DNA from: Paenibacillus tepidiphilus
GTDB taxonomy: Bacteria > Bacillota > Bacilli > Paenibacillales > Paenibacillaceae
Reading direction: 5' to 3'
DNA: 64,000 nt
Assembly (NCBI RefSeq): GCF_008635795.1
Contig: NZ_VWRQ01000003.1
Span: 357,584-421,583, forward strand
Shown here: piece after piece, positions 8,131-16,840 of the stretch
Position numbering within the stretch: the stretch's first letter is position 1
Layout: each line of letters begins with the position of its first letter
Made by a program: the position numbers and the translations under genes
Notes under the pieces: model-generated
The model's input: only the letters and a program-made list of their open reading frames with translations
Database searches by the model: none
Told to the model about the DNA's origin: nothing

Positions 8131-9366
8131 TTGAAACAACAAGGCAAACGCAGCAACAGCTATGCCCTGCAGCTGGCAACTATTTTTCTGGGCTTTATCG
8201 TATTCGGCATCTCGGAGAATATTAAAGGCCCGGCGATTCCGCGGATTCAGTTCGACTTTGCACTCGGGGAACAACAGCTCGGCACTTTGCTGTCCCTGAA
8301 TGCGCTGGGGTACCTCATCGCCTGCTCTTTTACGGCTATCCTGGTACGCAAATGGGGAATCAAGGCCGTCAGTATTCTGGCCTTCGCCTCCATGCTGATC
8401 TCCGGAGTGCTGATCTACGTCTCGCATAGCTATTCCTTGTTCTCCGCCTCCTACTTCCTGATGTACATCGGCAACGGAATGCTGGAGATCGCACTCGCTA
8501 TCCTGGGTGCGCGCATCTTCGTCAAGAACACCGGGACCATGATGAATCTGTCCCATTTCTTCTATGGCTTCAGTTCCACGCTGGCTCCCTTGATGGCTAC
8601 CGGCCTGATGTCGGTCAGCCTCTTCGGACATGTCCTGGACTGGCGGGGAATGTATCTGGTGATGCTCTCCCTCTCCCTGCTGCCGATTCTCTCGGCCTGG
8701 TTCAGCTCCTTTCCGGGCGATGATATTCCCCATGAGGACCGCCTGCCCTTCAAGACATTGCTCCGTGATCCGGTCATCTGGATGATGGTGGCGATCCTCT
8801 CCTTCGGTGTTGTGTCCGAACTGGCCGTCGGCGGCTGGCTGGTCAACTTTCTGGAGAAAGCCTACGAGTGGGAGCCGGTCAAGGCTTCAGGCATGCTCTC
8901 GGCCTTCTTCCTCTGCTTTGCGCTCGCCCGCCTGCTGCTGGGGCCAATTACTGACCGCATCGGGTTTACCTTGTCGCTGATCATCTTCGCGGCACTGTCG
9001 GCATTGTGCACCTTCGCGGCGATCTGGGGCGGAGAATCTCTGGCCTTCCTCTTCGCCGCTGCCGGCATTGGCATCGCCATGATTTACCCGACTGTCATGG
9101 CCTTTATCGCGAAGCGCTATCCGCATGGCAGTGATACAGCCATTACATTTACGGTCACGCTGATGGGACTCGGCAGTGTGATCGGCAATTACGCCATCGG
9201 CGGAATCATTGAAGGGGTCAAGCGCGCCGTCGGGAGCTCCACCCCGAGCGGTCTTCTGCGCGGGCTTCAGGCGGGGTACGCCTTTATCGGATTATGCGCA
9301 CTGCTTAGCGCAGTCTGCGGCTGCATTCTTTACCGGCATCTCCGCCGCCGAGATGAATTAATTTAG
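8131..9366 (+). CDS. MFS transporter, probably sugar uptake
   Basis: A membrane protein of 411 residues with about 12 hydrophobic segments and the MFS fold. An acidic first helix (GFIVFGISENIKGPAIPRIQ) and the loop RKWGIKA fit the family, in the style of the FucP/GlcP and YfkF-like groups. I place the start at the TTG at 8131, because CAGGGGGTC lies six bases before it; the upstream ATG at 8101 has no ribosome site. It begins about 55 bases after the ROK regulator and precedes the neopullulanase-type gene, so an oligosaccharide or sugar is the likely substrate. That is inferred from context only. Confidence 0.85.
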   Translation: MKQQGKRSNSYALQLATIFLGFIVFGISENIKGPAIPRIQFDFALGEQQLGTLLSLNALGYLIACSFTAILVRKWGIKAVSILAFASMLISGVLIYVSHSYSLFSASYFLMYIGNGMLEIALAILGARIFVKNTGTMMNLSHFFYGFSSTLAPLMATGLMSVSLFGHVLDWRGMYLVMLSLSLLPILSAWFSSFPGDDIPHEDRLPFKTLLRDPVIWMMVAILSFGVVSELAVGGWLVNFLEKAYEWEPVKASGMLSAFFLCFALARLLLGPITDRIGFTLSLIIFAALSALCTFAAIWGGESLAFLFAAAGIGIAMIYPTVMAFIAKRYPHGSDTAITFTVTLMGLGSVIGNYAIGGIIEGVKRAVGSSTPSGLLRGLQAGYAFIGLCALLSAVCGCILYRHLRRRDELI

Positions 9367-9472
9367 TTAAAGTGTTTAATATAACCAATTTAGGGTTTAC
9401 TATATTTTGCGGATGATTTTTGCGGACGCAGACAACAATGGAAATATAACTACTCACAGCGGAGGGTCAGCT

Positions 9473-11269
9473 ATGATAACCAATCAGCGCAAGATTCAAC
9501 CCGATCATCCTACACGGATTCATCTGGAGTGCCTGCATCATCTTTCCCACAGCAAATGGGCCTATTCCTATGACAAGGATGTCTTCCATTTACGAGTCCG
9601 CACCAAGAGAGGCGATGTAGACCGGGCCTTCGCCCTGACAGGCGATAAATACGATTGGAAAAGCTTCCACCACGAGCATCCGATGCGCAAGGTGGCCAGC
9701 GACAGATTTTTTGACTACTGGCAGGCCGGTGTGACCCCGGATCACCGGCGGTTCTCGTACGCTTTCCGCTTTCACGCCGGACAGGAGACGGTCTGGCTGA
9801 CCGAGACCGGCGTATATACCGAAGAACCGGATGCGCCGGACGGCTTTTTTGACCAGCCTTATGTTCATGTCATCGACATGTTCGATCCCCCTGCGTGGGC
9901 TAAATCGGCTGTCTTCTATCAGATCATGCCGGACCGCTTCGCCAACGGCGATCCTGACAATGATCCGGAAGAGACTTCCGAATGGGGCGATACCCCGACA
10001 AGAGAAAGCTTTTTCGGCGGAGACCTGCAGGGTATTATCAGCAAGCTTGATTATCTGGCCGATCTGGGGATCACTGCGCTGTATTTGACCCCGATCTTTG
10101 AAGCACCGACCAACCATAAATACGATACGCTGAATTACAAGAAGGTTGATCCTCATTTCGGCGATCTGGAGCTGCTGAAGCAGCTCGTGCAGGAAGCCCA
10201 TGCCAAAGGCATCCGGGTCGTGCTGGACGCCGTCTTTAACCACATCGGCGCAGATTCGCCGCAGTTCCAGGATGTCGTCAAGCACGGGAAGCAGTCGAAA
10301 TATGCCAACTGGTTCCATATCCACAGCTTCCCGGTGGAGGTCAGGGAGGACCGGCCGAATTACGATGCCTTCGGCTTCTTCCCGCAAATGCCGAAGCTGA
10401 ATACCGCCAATCCGGAGACCCGGGAATATCTGCTCGATATTGCCGAATACTGGCTGAAGGAAATCGGCATGGACGGCTGGAGGCTCGATGTGGCCAACGA
10501 GATTGACCATACCTTCTGGCGGGAATTCCGCAAGCGGATCAAAGCGATCAATCCGGAGGCCTATATTATCGGTGAGGTATGGACAGACTCCCTGCGCTGG
10601 CTGGACGGCGATCAATTCGACTCCGTCATGAACTACCCGCTGTCGGACCGGCTGCTTGAATATCTGGGGGATGAATCCCTTAATGCGGACACGTTCGCCG
10701 CTTATATCGGGCATCTCTTGATGCGTTATCCGCAGCAGGCCAACGAAGTCATGTTCAATCTGCTGGCCAGCCATGACACGGCGCGTCTGTTGACCCAGCT
10801 TGGCGGAGACAAGCGGAAGCTGAAGCTCGCTGCCGCCTTCCTGTTCACTTTTACCGGAACGCCATGCATCTTCTACGGCGATGAAATCGGGCTGGAGGGT
10901 GAAGGCGATCCGGACTGCCGGAAATGCATGCTCTGGGAGGAGGAGCAGCAGGACCGCGACCTGCTGCTCAGCTATCGCGAGCTGATCCGGCTGAGACATC
11001 AGCACCCGGCACTGAGCACGGGCGAATTCGGATTCCTGCGGGCGAGAGAGGACGAGCGGGCATTCATTTATGAACGGTTCGACAAGGAAGAGCATTTGAC
11101 GGTCTGGATGAACCCTTCCGGCCAGACCGTACGGCTGTCCCTTAAGCTTGAAGGCCAGTGGCGGGATGCGCTTACCGGTCAACCCGCTGACTCGGCGAAG
11201 GGCCTGGCGCAAGGCCTCGTACAGGTGGAGCTTGCGCCATACGGCTACGCGATCCTCAAGAAGGCCTGA
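9473..11269 (+). CDS. Glycoside hydrolase family 13, neopullulanase/cyclomaltodextrinase type
   Basis: An enzyme of 598 residues expected to cleave maltodextrins, cyclodextrins or pullulan in the cytoplasm (no signal peptide). An N-terminal beta domain (about 10-130, CBM34-like, with KRGDVDRAFALTGDKYDW) precedes the catalytic barrel. The four conserved GH13 regions are present: DAVFNH, GWRLDVANE with nucleophile Asp339, IIGEVW with acid/base Glu368, and LLASHDTARLL with Asp435. A C-terminal beta domain follows. The start is the ATG at 9473 behind GCGGAGGGTCAGCT. A TTG farther upstream (9407) is possible but lacks a ribosome site. The gene is the third of the ROK-MFS-GH13 block and ends in a strong terminator. 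Confidence 0.93.
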   Translation: MITNQRKIQPDHPTRIHLECLHHLSHSKWAYSYDKDVFHLRVRTKRGDVDRAFALTGDKYDWKSFHHEHPMRKVASDRFFDYWQAGVTPDHRRFSYAFRFHAGQETVWLTETGVYTEEPDAPDGFFDQPYVHVIDMFDPPAWAKSAVFYQIMPDRFANGDPDNDPEETSEWGDTPTRESFFGGDLQGIISKLDYLADLGITALYLTPIFEAPTNHKYDTLNYKKVDPHFGDLELLKQLVQEAHAKGIRVVLDAVFNHIGADSPQFQDVVKHGKQSKYANWFHIHSFPVEVREDRPNYDAFGFFPQMPKLNTANPETREYLLDIAEYWLKEIGMDGWRLDVANEIDHTFWREFRKRIKAINPEAYIIGEVWTDSLRWLDGDQFDSVMNYPLSDRLLEYLGDESLNADTFAAYIGHLLMRYPQQANEVMFNLLASHDTARLLTQLGGDKRKLKLAAAFLFTFTGTPCIFYGDEIGLEGEGDPDCRKCMLWEEEQQDRDLLLSYRELIRLRHQHPALSTGEFGFLRAREDERAFIYERFDKEEHLTVWMNPSGQTVRLSLKLEGQWRDALTGQPADSAKGLAQGLVQVELAPYGYAILKKA

Positions 11270-11303
11270 TATTACAACCTGCAGAGTGAGCCCGATTTAT
11301 ACC

Positions 11304-11350
11304 AAACGGCTGCCCCGTCATTATCAGACGGAAGCAGCCGTTTATTTTTA
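11304..11350 (+). terminator. Terminator of the GH13 gene
   Basis: AAACGGCTGC pairs with GCAGCCGTTT around a loop that itself contains CCGTC/GACGG, followed by ATTTTTATGG. It lies between the converging GH13 and MFS exporter genes and could serve both. Confidence 0.85.
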
Positions 11351-11367
11351 TGGCCATATGTCGCTGA

Positions 11368-12654
11368 CTACCTCGCCCGCTGTCTGGTTCCAGGTTTGAT
11401 GGATATCAGCTTTTCCCGTTTCTCCGGCTTTGCCCGCTTACCTGATTCTTCACCGCTCTTGCTCGGAGTTACCGCGAACAGAATGAGCAGCGCACCAATG
11501 ACGCCCAATGCAGCCATGGTGCCGAAGAGCACCCAATGCCCTGTCCGCATAAGCAGCGAGACAGCGGGCGGCCCCAGCGCTACCCCGATAAACCGCATAC
11601 TGCTGTACAGCGAGGTAATCGTGCCGCGGCTTTCTTTTTCCAGGCTCTCGGTAATCAGGGCATCCATACATGGCAAAGCAAGGCCGATGCCGATTCCTCC
11701 CAGGCTTAAGAAGCTGACCATATACACAATTTGCTTGGAGAAGATCGTCAGCACCATCGCTCCTGTAAGCAGCGCCATTCCGGCGAATGCCAGCCATTTC
11801 ATGCGGTTCTTTTTCTGTCCGATGATCTTGCCGCCGATATAGGAAGCTAGACATAGCATAGCCAGCGGGATCGCCAATACATAGCCCTTGGAAGCCCCGT
11901 GCAGCCCGTACTTGGATTCCAGCGTTTCCGATAAATAGAACAACACGCCGAACACCACAAACATACAGATGCCGCCGATGGCAAAAATGGAATAGAGCCA
12001 GCGTCCACGCTCATGCAGAATTTCCTTGATCCCCTTTAAGAACTGCTTCAGCTTCTGCGGCTCGCCGCCTTCCTTCTTTTCAGGTTCCTTCACCAGCAGC
12101 GCGACGAGCAGAAGCGCCAGCAGGCAAAGCACAGGGATGGCAATGAAGGGAGCATACCAAAGAAGAAGCCCCAGATATGCCCCCAGAATCGGGCTCAGGA
12201 CCTTTCCGAAGGTATTGCAGGTTTCCACAATTCCCAGCCCTTTGCTGACTTCCTTCTCATCCTTGAATAAATCACCGACAAAGGGGATCACAATGGGAAA
12301 AGCTCCGGCAGCCCCGATTCCCTGAAGCAGTCTTCCGCCCAAAATCACTCCGTAGGCAGCGATCCCGTCCATGAACCAGGCTGCCGCTACACAGACCGCA
12401 CCGCCGACAGCGGCAAGTGCAAGACTCGGAATAATAACCTTTTTACGCCCGAAGCGGTCGGATAAATACCCGGCGATGGGAATCATGACAATAGCGATAA
12501 GCCCGTAAACCGTAATAATCATGCTCACCTGAAACGCGCCGATTCCCAGCTCCTTCGATATTTGCGGCAGCACCGGCAGCAGCATGGAATTGCCGAGTGT
12601 CATGATCAGCGGAATGGAGGCAAGCGCAAGCAGAGCCCCTTTTTGACTCTTCAT
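11368..12654 (-). CDS. MFS multidrug-type exporter (YfmO/Bmr-like)
   Basis: A 428-residue transporter with 12 hydrophobic segments. MFS motif A is clear as GYLSDRFGRKKV after the second helix, and the antiporter motif C lies in GRLLQGIGAAGAFPIVIP in helix 5. These point to a proton-coupled drug or metabolite exporter. The C-terminus is a lysine/arginine-rich cytoplasmic tail (SKSGEESGKRAKPEKREKL). The start ATG follows AAAGGTGGT. It is a single gene, divergent from the LysE gene across about 240 bases. No adjacent regulator hints at its substrate. Confidence 0.9.
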   Translation of the reverse strand: MKSQKGALLALASIPLIMTLGNSMLLPVLPQISKELGIGAFQVSMIITVYGLIAIVMIPIAGYLSDRFGRKKVIIPSLALAAVGGAVCVAAAWFMDGIAAYGVILGGRLLQGIGAAGAFPIVIPFVGDLFKDEKEVSKGLGIVETCNTFGKVLSPILGAYLGLLLWYAPFIAIPVLCLLALLLVALLVKEPEKKEGGEPQKLKQFLKGIKEILHERGRWLYSIFAIGGICMFVVFGVLFYLSETLESKYGLHGASKGYVLAIPLAMLCLASYIGGKIIGQKKNRMKWLAFAGMALLTGAMVLTIFSKQIVYMVSFLSLGGIGIGLALPCMDALITESLEKESRGTITSLYSSMRFIGVALGPPAVSLLMRTGHWVLFGTMAALGVIGALLILFAVTPSKSGEESGKRAKPEKREKLISIKPGTRQRAR

Positions 12655-12842
12655 GAGTTGACCACCTTTATCATTTTACATGCTGCTTAGTGTGGGTATT
12701 TCCGAAATTAATTATGCACCGGGTCACAGCTTGCATTCCGGGAAAAACTTATGCAGGCACCAAATGATGCACTGCTTCTTCCAGAGCAGCAATCTACGCG
12801 GTCCGCAACCCTCTTAGTCTATTGAACCCTTTTGCCTTCGAA

Positions 12843-12901
12843 CCTGTCCTAAATCTCCTGCCGGAGGAATAGCTTTAGGTATGAAGACAGGAGGAGGTGA
12901 T
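12843..12901 (+). promoter_or_regulatory. Structured leader hairpin abutting the LysE ribosome site
   Basis: Nested pairings are visible: CCTGTC (12843-12848) with GACAGG (12886-12891), CTAAA (12849-12853) with TTTAG (12874-12878), and CTCC (12855-12858) with GGAG (12863-12866). The outer stem ends exactly where the very strong ribosome site AGGAGGTGAT (12892-12901) begins. A competing pairing, CTCCTG with CAGGAG, would cover part of that site. The arrangement suggests control of translation. No known riboswitch consensus was recognised. Confidence 0.4.
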
Positions 12902-13535
12902 ATCTATCAACGCTTTTATCGGATACATATTGCTGGGGCTGTCCTTATCCGCACCGATTGGCCCCATTAACGCCTCGCAGCTCGATAAAGGGATACGCGG
13001 CGGCTTTCTGCATGCCTGGCTGGTCGGGCTCGGGGCCATCTGCGCAGATGTCATTTACATGCTGCTGGTTTATTTCGGTGTGGTCCACGTACTGGATGCT
13101 CCGTTCATCAAGGCATTCCTGTGGCTGTTCGGGTTCTTTGTGCTGATCTACACAGGTTACGAGAGCATCAGGGATGCAGGCAGCATCTCGGCGGCTGACA
13201 GCCGGGGACAGGAGGAGTCCTATGCCAAGTCGTTTGTGTCCGGCTTTCTGATGTCGCTGTTCAACCCGCTGTCTATCCTGTTCTGGCTCGGTATTTATGG
13301 CTCGGTATTGGCCAAAGCCTCCTCGGAATATCCGCTGCAGCAGCTGCTGATCTATAGCGGAGGTATTGTACTGGGTATTCTGCTCTGGGATGTGACGATG
13401 GCCACCGCCTCCAGCATGTTCCGCCGCTTCCTCACGCTTCGGGTGCTGCGGTCGATATCGGTGATCTCCGGCTTGTCGCTGATCGGATTTGGCTTGTATT
13501 TTGGTGTACAGGCCTACCAGCTGTTATTCCCTTAG
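12897..13535 (+). CDS. LysE family amino-acid exporter
   Basis: A membrane protein of about 210 residues with six hydrophobic segments. The LysE-family signature is near the N-terminus (LGLSLSAPIGPINASQLDKGI), with FVSGFLMSLFNPLSILFW later. It probably exports an amino acid or related metabolite. The start is uncertain. The GTG at 12897 lies inside the ribosome site AGGAGGTGAT, so it is an unlikely initiator. The ATC at 12906, five bases beyond that site and in frame, would give MNAFIGYILLG, the normal N-terminus for the family. Its stop codon overlaps that of the convergent permease gene. Confidence 0.88.
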   Translation: MISINAFIGYILLGLSLSAPIGPINASQLDKGIRGGFLHAWLVGLGAICADVIYMLLVYFGVVHVLDAPFIKAFLWLFGFFVLIYTGYESIRDAGSISAADSRGQEESYAKSFVSGFLMSLFNPLSILFWLGIYGSVLAKASSEYPLQQLLIYSGGIVLGILLWDVTMATASSMFRRFLTLRVLRSISVISGLSLIGFGLYFGVQAYQLLFP

Positions 13536-14974
13536 GTTTTGCTCTTGCGCAGGCGAATCCCCTTTATGCGAAACGTCAGGCCACCGGGCAGCGCCTGCAG
13601 CTCCAAGGAGTCCTGCTGTTCCTGTGCTTCGGCAGCATCCGGATTCTGCCGCTTCTTGCGGACTCGCTGCACAATGAAATCACATACGGCAATAAGGGCA
13701 ACAAGGCCGAGACTGATGAAGAAGCCCGGACGGCTCAGCTTGTGGAACAGCGTTCCCGTTACCGCCGCAGTGATCAGCACAAGGCCGCTCCAGCGCTTGA
13801 AGCTGCTCCATCCGGAGGACTCCAGGAGCCTGCCCGACGACAGCAGAATAAAGGCCCAGTTATACAGCAGCATAATCCCCGCAGCCGTAGTGATATACTC
13901 GTACACCTTTCCGGGCAGAAGCAGGGCCAGCACAACCGTAGCGATCAGACCGCACAGAATCAGGCTCAAGGCCAGCAGCGGATACTTGTCCTTCCACTTC
14001 CGGGAGAACAGCCGCGGCGCGTCCCCTTCCTGGGCCAGTGTAATCATCATGGAGGTCACGGCATACAGGGAAGCGGTCATCGTCGAGAAGCCGGCAATAA
14101 TCAGCACTCCGTTGAACAGATGCGGTATAAAGGCCAGGCGGTCGCTGCTCAGCGCCAGCACAAAGGGGCTTTTCTCCGGGTTAAAGGCCTTGAGCGGCAC
14201 CATCGTTACCGCCAGCCCAATCGAGACCACATACAGCGACGCAAGAGTCACCAGCATGACTTTCCCGGCCTTCGGAGCTTCCTCCGGCTTCTTCAGCCGG
14301 TACGACATAATGCCGAGCACTTCAATTCCCCCGTAGGCGTAGAAGGCAAACAAAAAAGCCGACCACAAGCCCACCCCACCCGCAGGGAAAATCGCTGCTC
14401 CGCTGAGCGGAACCTTGGGGGTATATTTATTTCCCCCGATCCAGCCGGCAAGCAGGGCGACCGCAAGCACCAGGAACATCACCATTGCCGCCAGCTTGAT
14501 TACGGCCAGTACATTCTCCACCCGGTCAAAGCCTTTGTTGCCAAAAAAAACGATGGCCATGCCGGCAAGTCCGAACCCGGCGGCGAATATCCACATCGGG
14601 ACTGCCGGGAACCAGAACCGTGCAAAGATCGCCAGCGCCGACAACTGGCTCCCCATTATCAGCAGCTCCGAGAACCAGTATACCCAGCCGCTGCCGAAGC
14701 CTGCCCAATTACCGAAGGCTTGCTTCGCGTAGGAGCGGAAGGAGCCCTGCTCCGGCTGCTTGGCCGTCATACGTGCAAGAGCGTCAAATACAATATAAGT
14801 GCCGGCAGCGGCCAGCAGATAGGCGATCAGAACCGCCGGACCGCCGATGGAGATGGCCAGGCTGGAGCCCAGGAAGTAGCCCGTTCCAATCGTACCTGCA
14901 ACGCCCAGCAGGGTAAGCTGCCACCATTTCAGTTGTTGCTGCTTCGCTTGTGCATTCCCGGATGCCTTGCCCAT
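13532..14974 (-). CDS. APC superfamily amino-acid permease
   Basis: A 480-residue transporter with about 12 hydrophobic segments. The first helix region WWQLTLLGVAGTIGTGYFLG carries the G-x-G-T/I-G motif that unwinds for substrate binding in APC transporters. QGSFRSYAKQAFGNWAGF follows as in the gamma-aminobutyrate/lysine permease group. A charged C-terminal tail of about 60 residues follows the last helix. The final four bases overlap the LysE gene (TTAG contains both stops), leaving no room for a terminator between them. Substrate not predictable from the sequence alone. Confidence 0.9.
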   Translation of the reverse strand: MGKASGNAQAKQQQLKWWQLTLLGVAGTIGTGYFLGSSLAISIGGPAVLIAYLLAAAGTYIVFDALARMTAKQPEQGSFRSYAKQAFGNWAGFGSGWVYWFSELLIMGSQLSALAIFARFWFPAVPMWIFAAGFGLAGMAIVFFGNKGFDRVENVLAVIKLAAMVMFLVLAVALLAGWIGGNKYTPKVPLSGAAIFPAGGVGLWSAFLFAFYAYGGIEVLGIMSYRLKKPEEAPKAGKVMLVTLASLYVVSIGLAVTMVPLKAFNPEKSPFVLALSSDRLAFIPHLFNGVLIIAGFSTMTASLYAVTSMMITLAQEGDAPRLFSRKWKDKYPLLALSLILCGLIATVVLALLLPGKVYEYITTAAGIMLLYNWAFILLSSGRLLESSGWSSFKRWSGLVLITAAVTGTLFHKLSRPGFFISLGLVALIAVCDFIVQRVRKKRQNPDAAEAQEQQDSLELQALPGGLTFRIKGIRLRKSKT

Positions 14975-15150
14975 GAGCTCATTCCTCGCTTGTTTATATT
15001 TTGATCCGCTTCCCTAGACTTCCCGGCTGGCCTGATTTCAATTTGGCAAATTCGCTCATAATCAAGCAATGTTTGCCGAGGGGCATAGATCGCCGGTCAG
15101 ACGCAATACTAAGCCGGTACCTTATCCCATCCACAAAGGAGCAATCAATA

Positions 15151-15672
15151 ATGACAGGGATACTTGGAGGTAACCCGAAGGAAGAACCGCTGCACTACGG
15201 GGAGATCTATAGCATCTGGCAGACCTCCATGCTGGCCAAAGGCGCGATCTCCGGTTACCGGGCATATCAGTTTCATGCGGGCGATCATGATCTGAAGAAG
15301 CTGCTCGGTGAGCTCATTAATCAAGCCGAACTGGAAGTCAGCGAATGCGATGCACTGCTGGCCGACAACGGGCTCGCAGCTGCGCCGGCAATGCCGAACC
15401 GGCCGGAAGCCCGGCTGGAGGACATTCCGGTCGGCGCCCGCTTCACTGACCCGGAAATCGCCGCCATGGTGGCCGCAGGAAACGGTGCCGGAATGGTGGC
15501 CTGCAGCCAGGTGATGGCCCAATGCATCCGCGAGGATATCGGGACGCTATTTGGCAAGTACCATGCAACAAAGGCTGCGCTGGGCCTGAAAATTCTGCAT
15601 ATGAACAAGAAGAAGGGCTGGCTTATCCCTCCGCCGCTGCTGGCGAAGAAGCCGGAGCCGGTACACGCCTAG
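15151..15672 (+). CDS. DUF3231 family protein (spore-coat-related helical protein)
   Basis: A protein of 173 residues, mostly helical, matching the DUF3231 pattern: HYGEIYSIWQTSMLAKGAIS at the start, DHDLKKLL, an alanine-rich middle, and the end HMNKKKGWLIPPPL, which is typical. DUF3231 proteins are common in spore-forming Firmicutes, often as two tandem copies, and resemble CotF-like coat proteins. This one has a single copy. The start ATG follows AAAGGAGCAATCAATA; the frame is open upstream to 15001 but has no ribosome site there. A strong terminator follows at once. Confidence 0.8.
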   Translation: MTGILGGNPKEEPLHYGEIYSIWQTSMLAKGAISGYRAYQFHAGDHDLKKLLGELINQAELEVSECDALLADNGLAAAPAMPNRPEARLEDIPVGARFTDPEIAAMVAAGNGAGMVACSQVMAQCIREDIGTLFGKYHATKAALGLKILHMNKKKGWLIPPPLLAKKPEPVHA

Positions 15673-15678
15673 ACAACA

Positions 15679-15721
15679 AAGAGGATGCCGCCAGCCGGAA
15701 GGCTGGATTGGCATCCTCTTT
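15679..15721 (+). terminator. Bidirectional terminator
   Basis: AAAGAGGATGCC pairs with GGCATCCTCTTT, and an inner CCAGCC/GGCTGG sits near the loop. It ends the DUF3231 gene and, read the other way, the small lipoprotein gene, whose stop codon it touches. Confidence 0.85.
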
Positions 15722-16073
15722 AGTTGTGCCCGTCTATCCACGGGTCGATGTCAGAATAGCGGATATCAATATTGCTCTCATCCTCCGGATTGACCAGACA
15801 AATGCAGAAGGGAGCCTCCTTGGTGCTTGGGCCGTTAATCAGCAGCCGGTAACCGCCCTCCACCTGATACTGGCGCACGTACAGGCCTGAACCGACATCT
15901 TCATACGGATAGTCAGTGAAATCCTCCCAGGTCAGCGCTTCGCCTTTCCCGGCCAGATCTCGGAGTCTGTCAAGGGACAGCCCGGTCTCATCCCCGCCTT
16001 CGGCCTGGCCGGCACAAGCCGAACAGATGCAGATTAATACAATCGTCATTACAAGCTTCCGAATGGTCTTCAT
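15720..16073 (-). CDS. Small predicted lipoprotein, function unknown
   Basis: A 117-residue protein with a lipoprotein-type signal peptide: two positive charges (MKTIRK), a hydrophobic stretch (LVMTIVLICIC) and a cysteine after SA, the likely lipidation site near residue 18. The mature part is acidic and carries no motif that I recognise. The start is taken at the ATG at 16073, which has GGGAGG eight bases upstream and begins exactly at the signal peptide; the frame is open farther upstream without support. It is a single gene between a shared terminator and the AT-rich patch. Confidence 0.65.
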   Translation of the reverse strand: MKTIRKLVMTIVLICICSACAGQAEGGDETGLSLDRLRDLAGKGEALTWEDFTDYPYEDVGSGLYVRQYQVEGGYRLLINGPSTKEAPFCICLVNPEDESNIDIRYSDIDPWIDGHN

Positions 16074-16246
16074 CAAGCAAGCCTCCCGCCGGATGATTGT
16101 CACATGCATGTTCCAATCATAACCAATCATCCGGCTTTTGGAAATATTAAAGCCGCTAATTACATTGTTCTGTCAGTTCCCACGAGATCCACGTAGGATA
16201 TTCAAATAATTCTGCTAAATTGTAGTCCAAAGCATGTCACCTCCAG

Positions 16247-16816
16247 CTATTTGTACATAAATTGTTTAATTTGTCTTTCTGAAAAATTACCTTTTAACTT
16301 TTCATATATAAAACGAGTACTCTCTTCTATTGAATAATCTTTGTTTTCTTCTGTAAGATTTTCCTCCCATCGGTCACTCGTTCCCCAGATTAATGTGCTC
16401 CAATGCTGATTAATAGTTCTTCCACGCCGTATTGCGGTAACATTTAAACTTTTAAATAAAGCATCCATCGAATAATTATAAGAATCCTTACTCAGCAAAA
16501 GTACAGATTCTATTTCATCTTTTTCAGCCTCTCCTACCTCATTCAAGAAATCATAGATTTTTCTCTCCGACTCTGTGAAAAGTTTTCTTTGGCGAAAAGG
16601 TTTAAGATGAAAATACAACTCCCTAGACAGATAAGTCACTTTGTTTTTGTAGATTTTACTATAAAATACAGTACGTGATTCTATTAGACTCATTAAAGAG
16701 TTCCAGTCTCCTCCTACTCCAATTACACTCGGTAAAGTAGGATTTTCATTTAATAACAGCAGCCCATACCGTTGAAATTCTAACGTCAATAATTCTGCTC
16801 TCCTATTATTTTGCAT
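16247..16816 (-). CDS. Hypothetical protein, weakly AlkZ/winged-helix-like
   Basis: A 189-residue protein encoded by DNA far richer in A+T than its surroundings. The pattern of a strand-helix VTYLSRELYFHLKPFRQR, a winged-helix-like middle (SERKIYDFLNEVGEAEKDEIESVLLLSK) and TAIRRG...HWSTLIWGTSDRWEENL resembles small AlkZ-related proteins of bacilli (a DNA-glycosylase-like group), but I cannot confirm this. GGAG lies eight bases before the ATG. It follows a second AT-rich small gene by 24 bases, probably on one transcript. The base composition suggests recent transfer. Function unknown. Confidence 0.5.
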   Translation of the reverse strand: MQNNRRAELLTLEFQRYGLLLLNENPTLPSVIGVGGDWNSLMSLIESRTVFYSKIYKNKVTYLSRELYFHLKPFRQRKLFTESERKIYDFLNEVGEAEKDEIESVLLLSKDSYNYSMDALFKSLNVTAIRRGRTINQHWSTLIWGTSDRWEENLTEENKDYSIEESTRFIYEKLKGNFSERQIKQFMYK

Positions 16817-16840
16817 TTGGTATTCTCCAATTATTTAAAT

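Noticed and set aside
9590..11212. A 540-codon open frame on the minus strand
   Set aside because: It lies wholly inside the GH13 gene in the opposite direction and encodes nothing recognisable. It is a by-product of GC-rich codon use.
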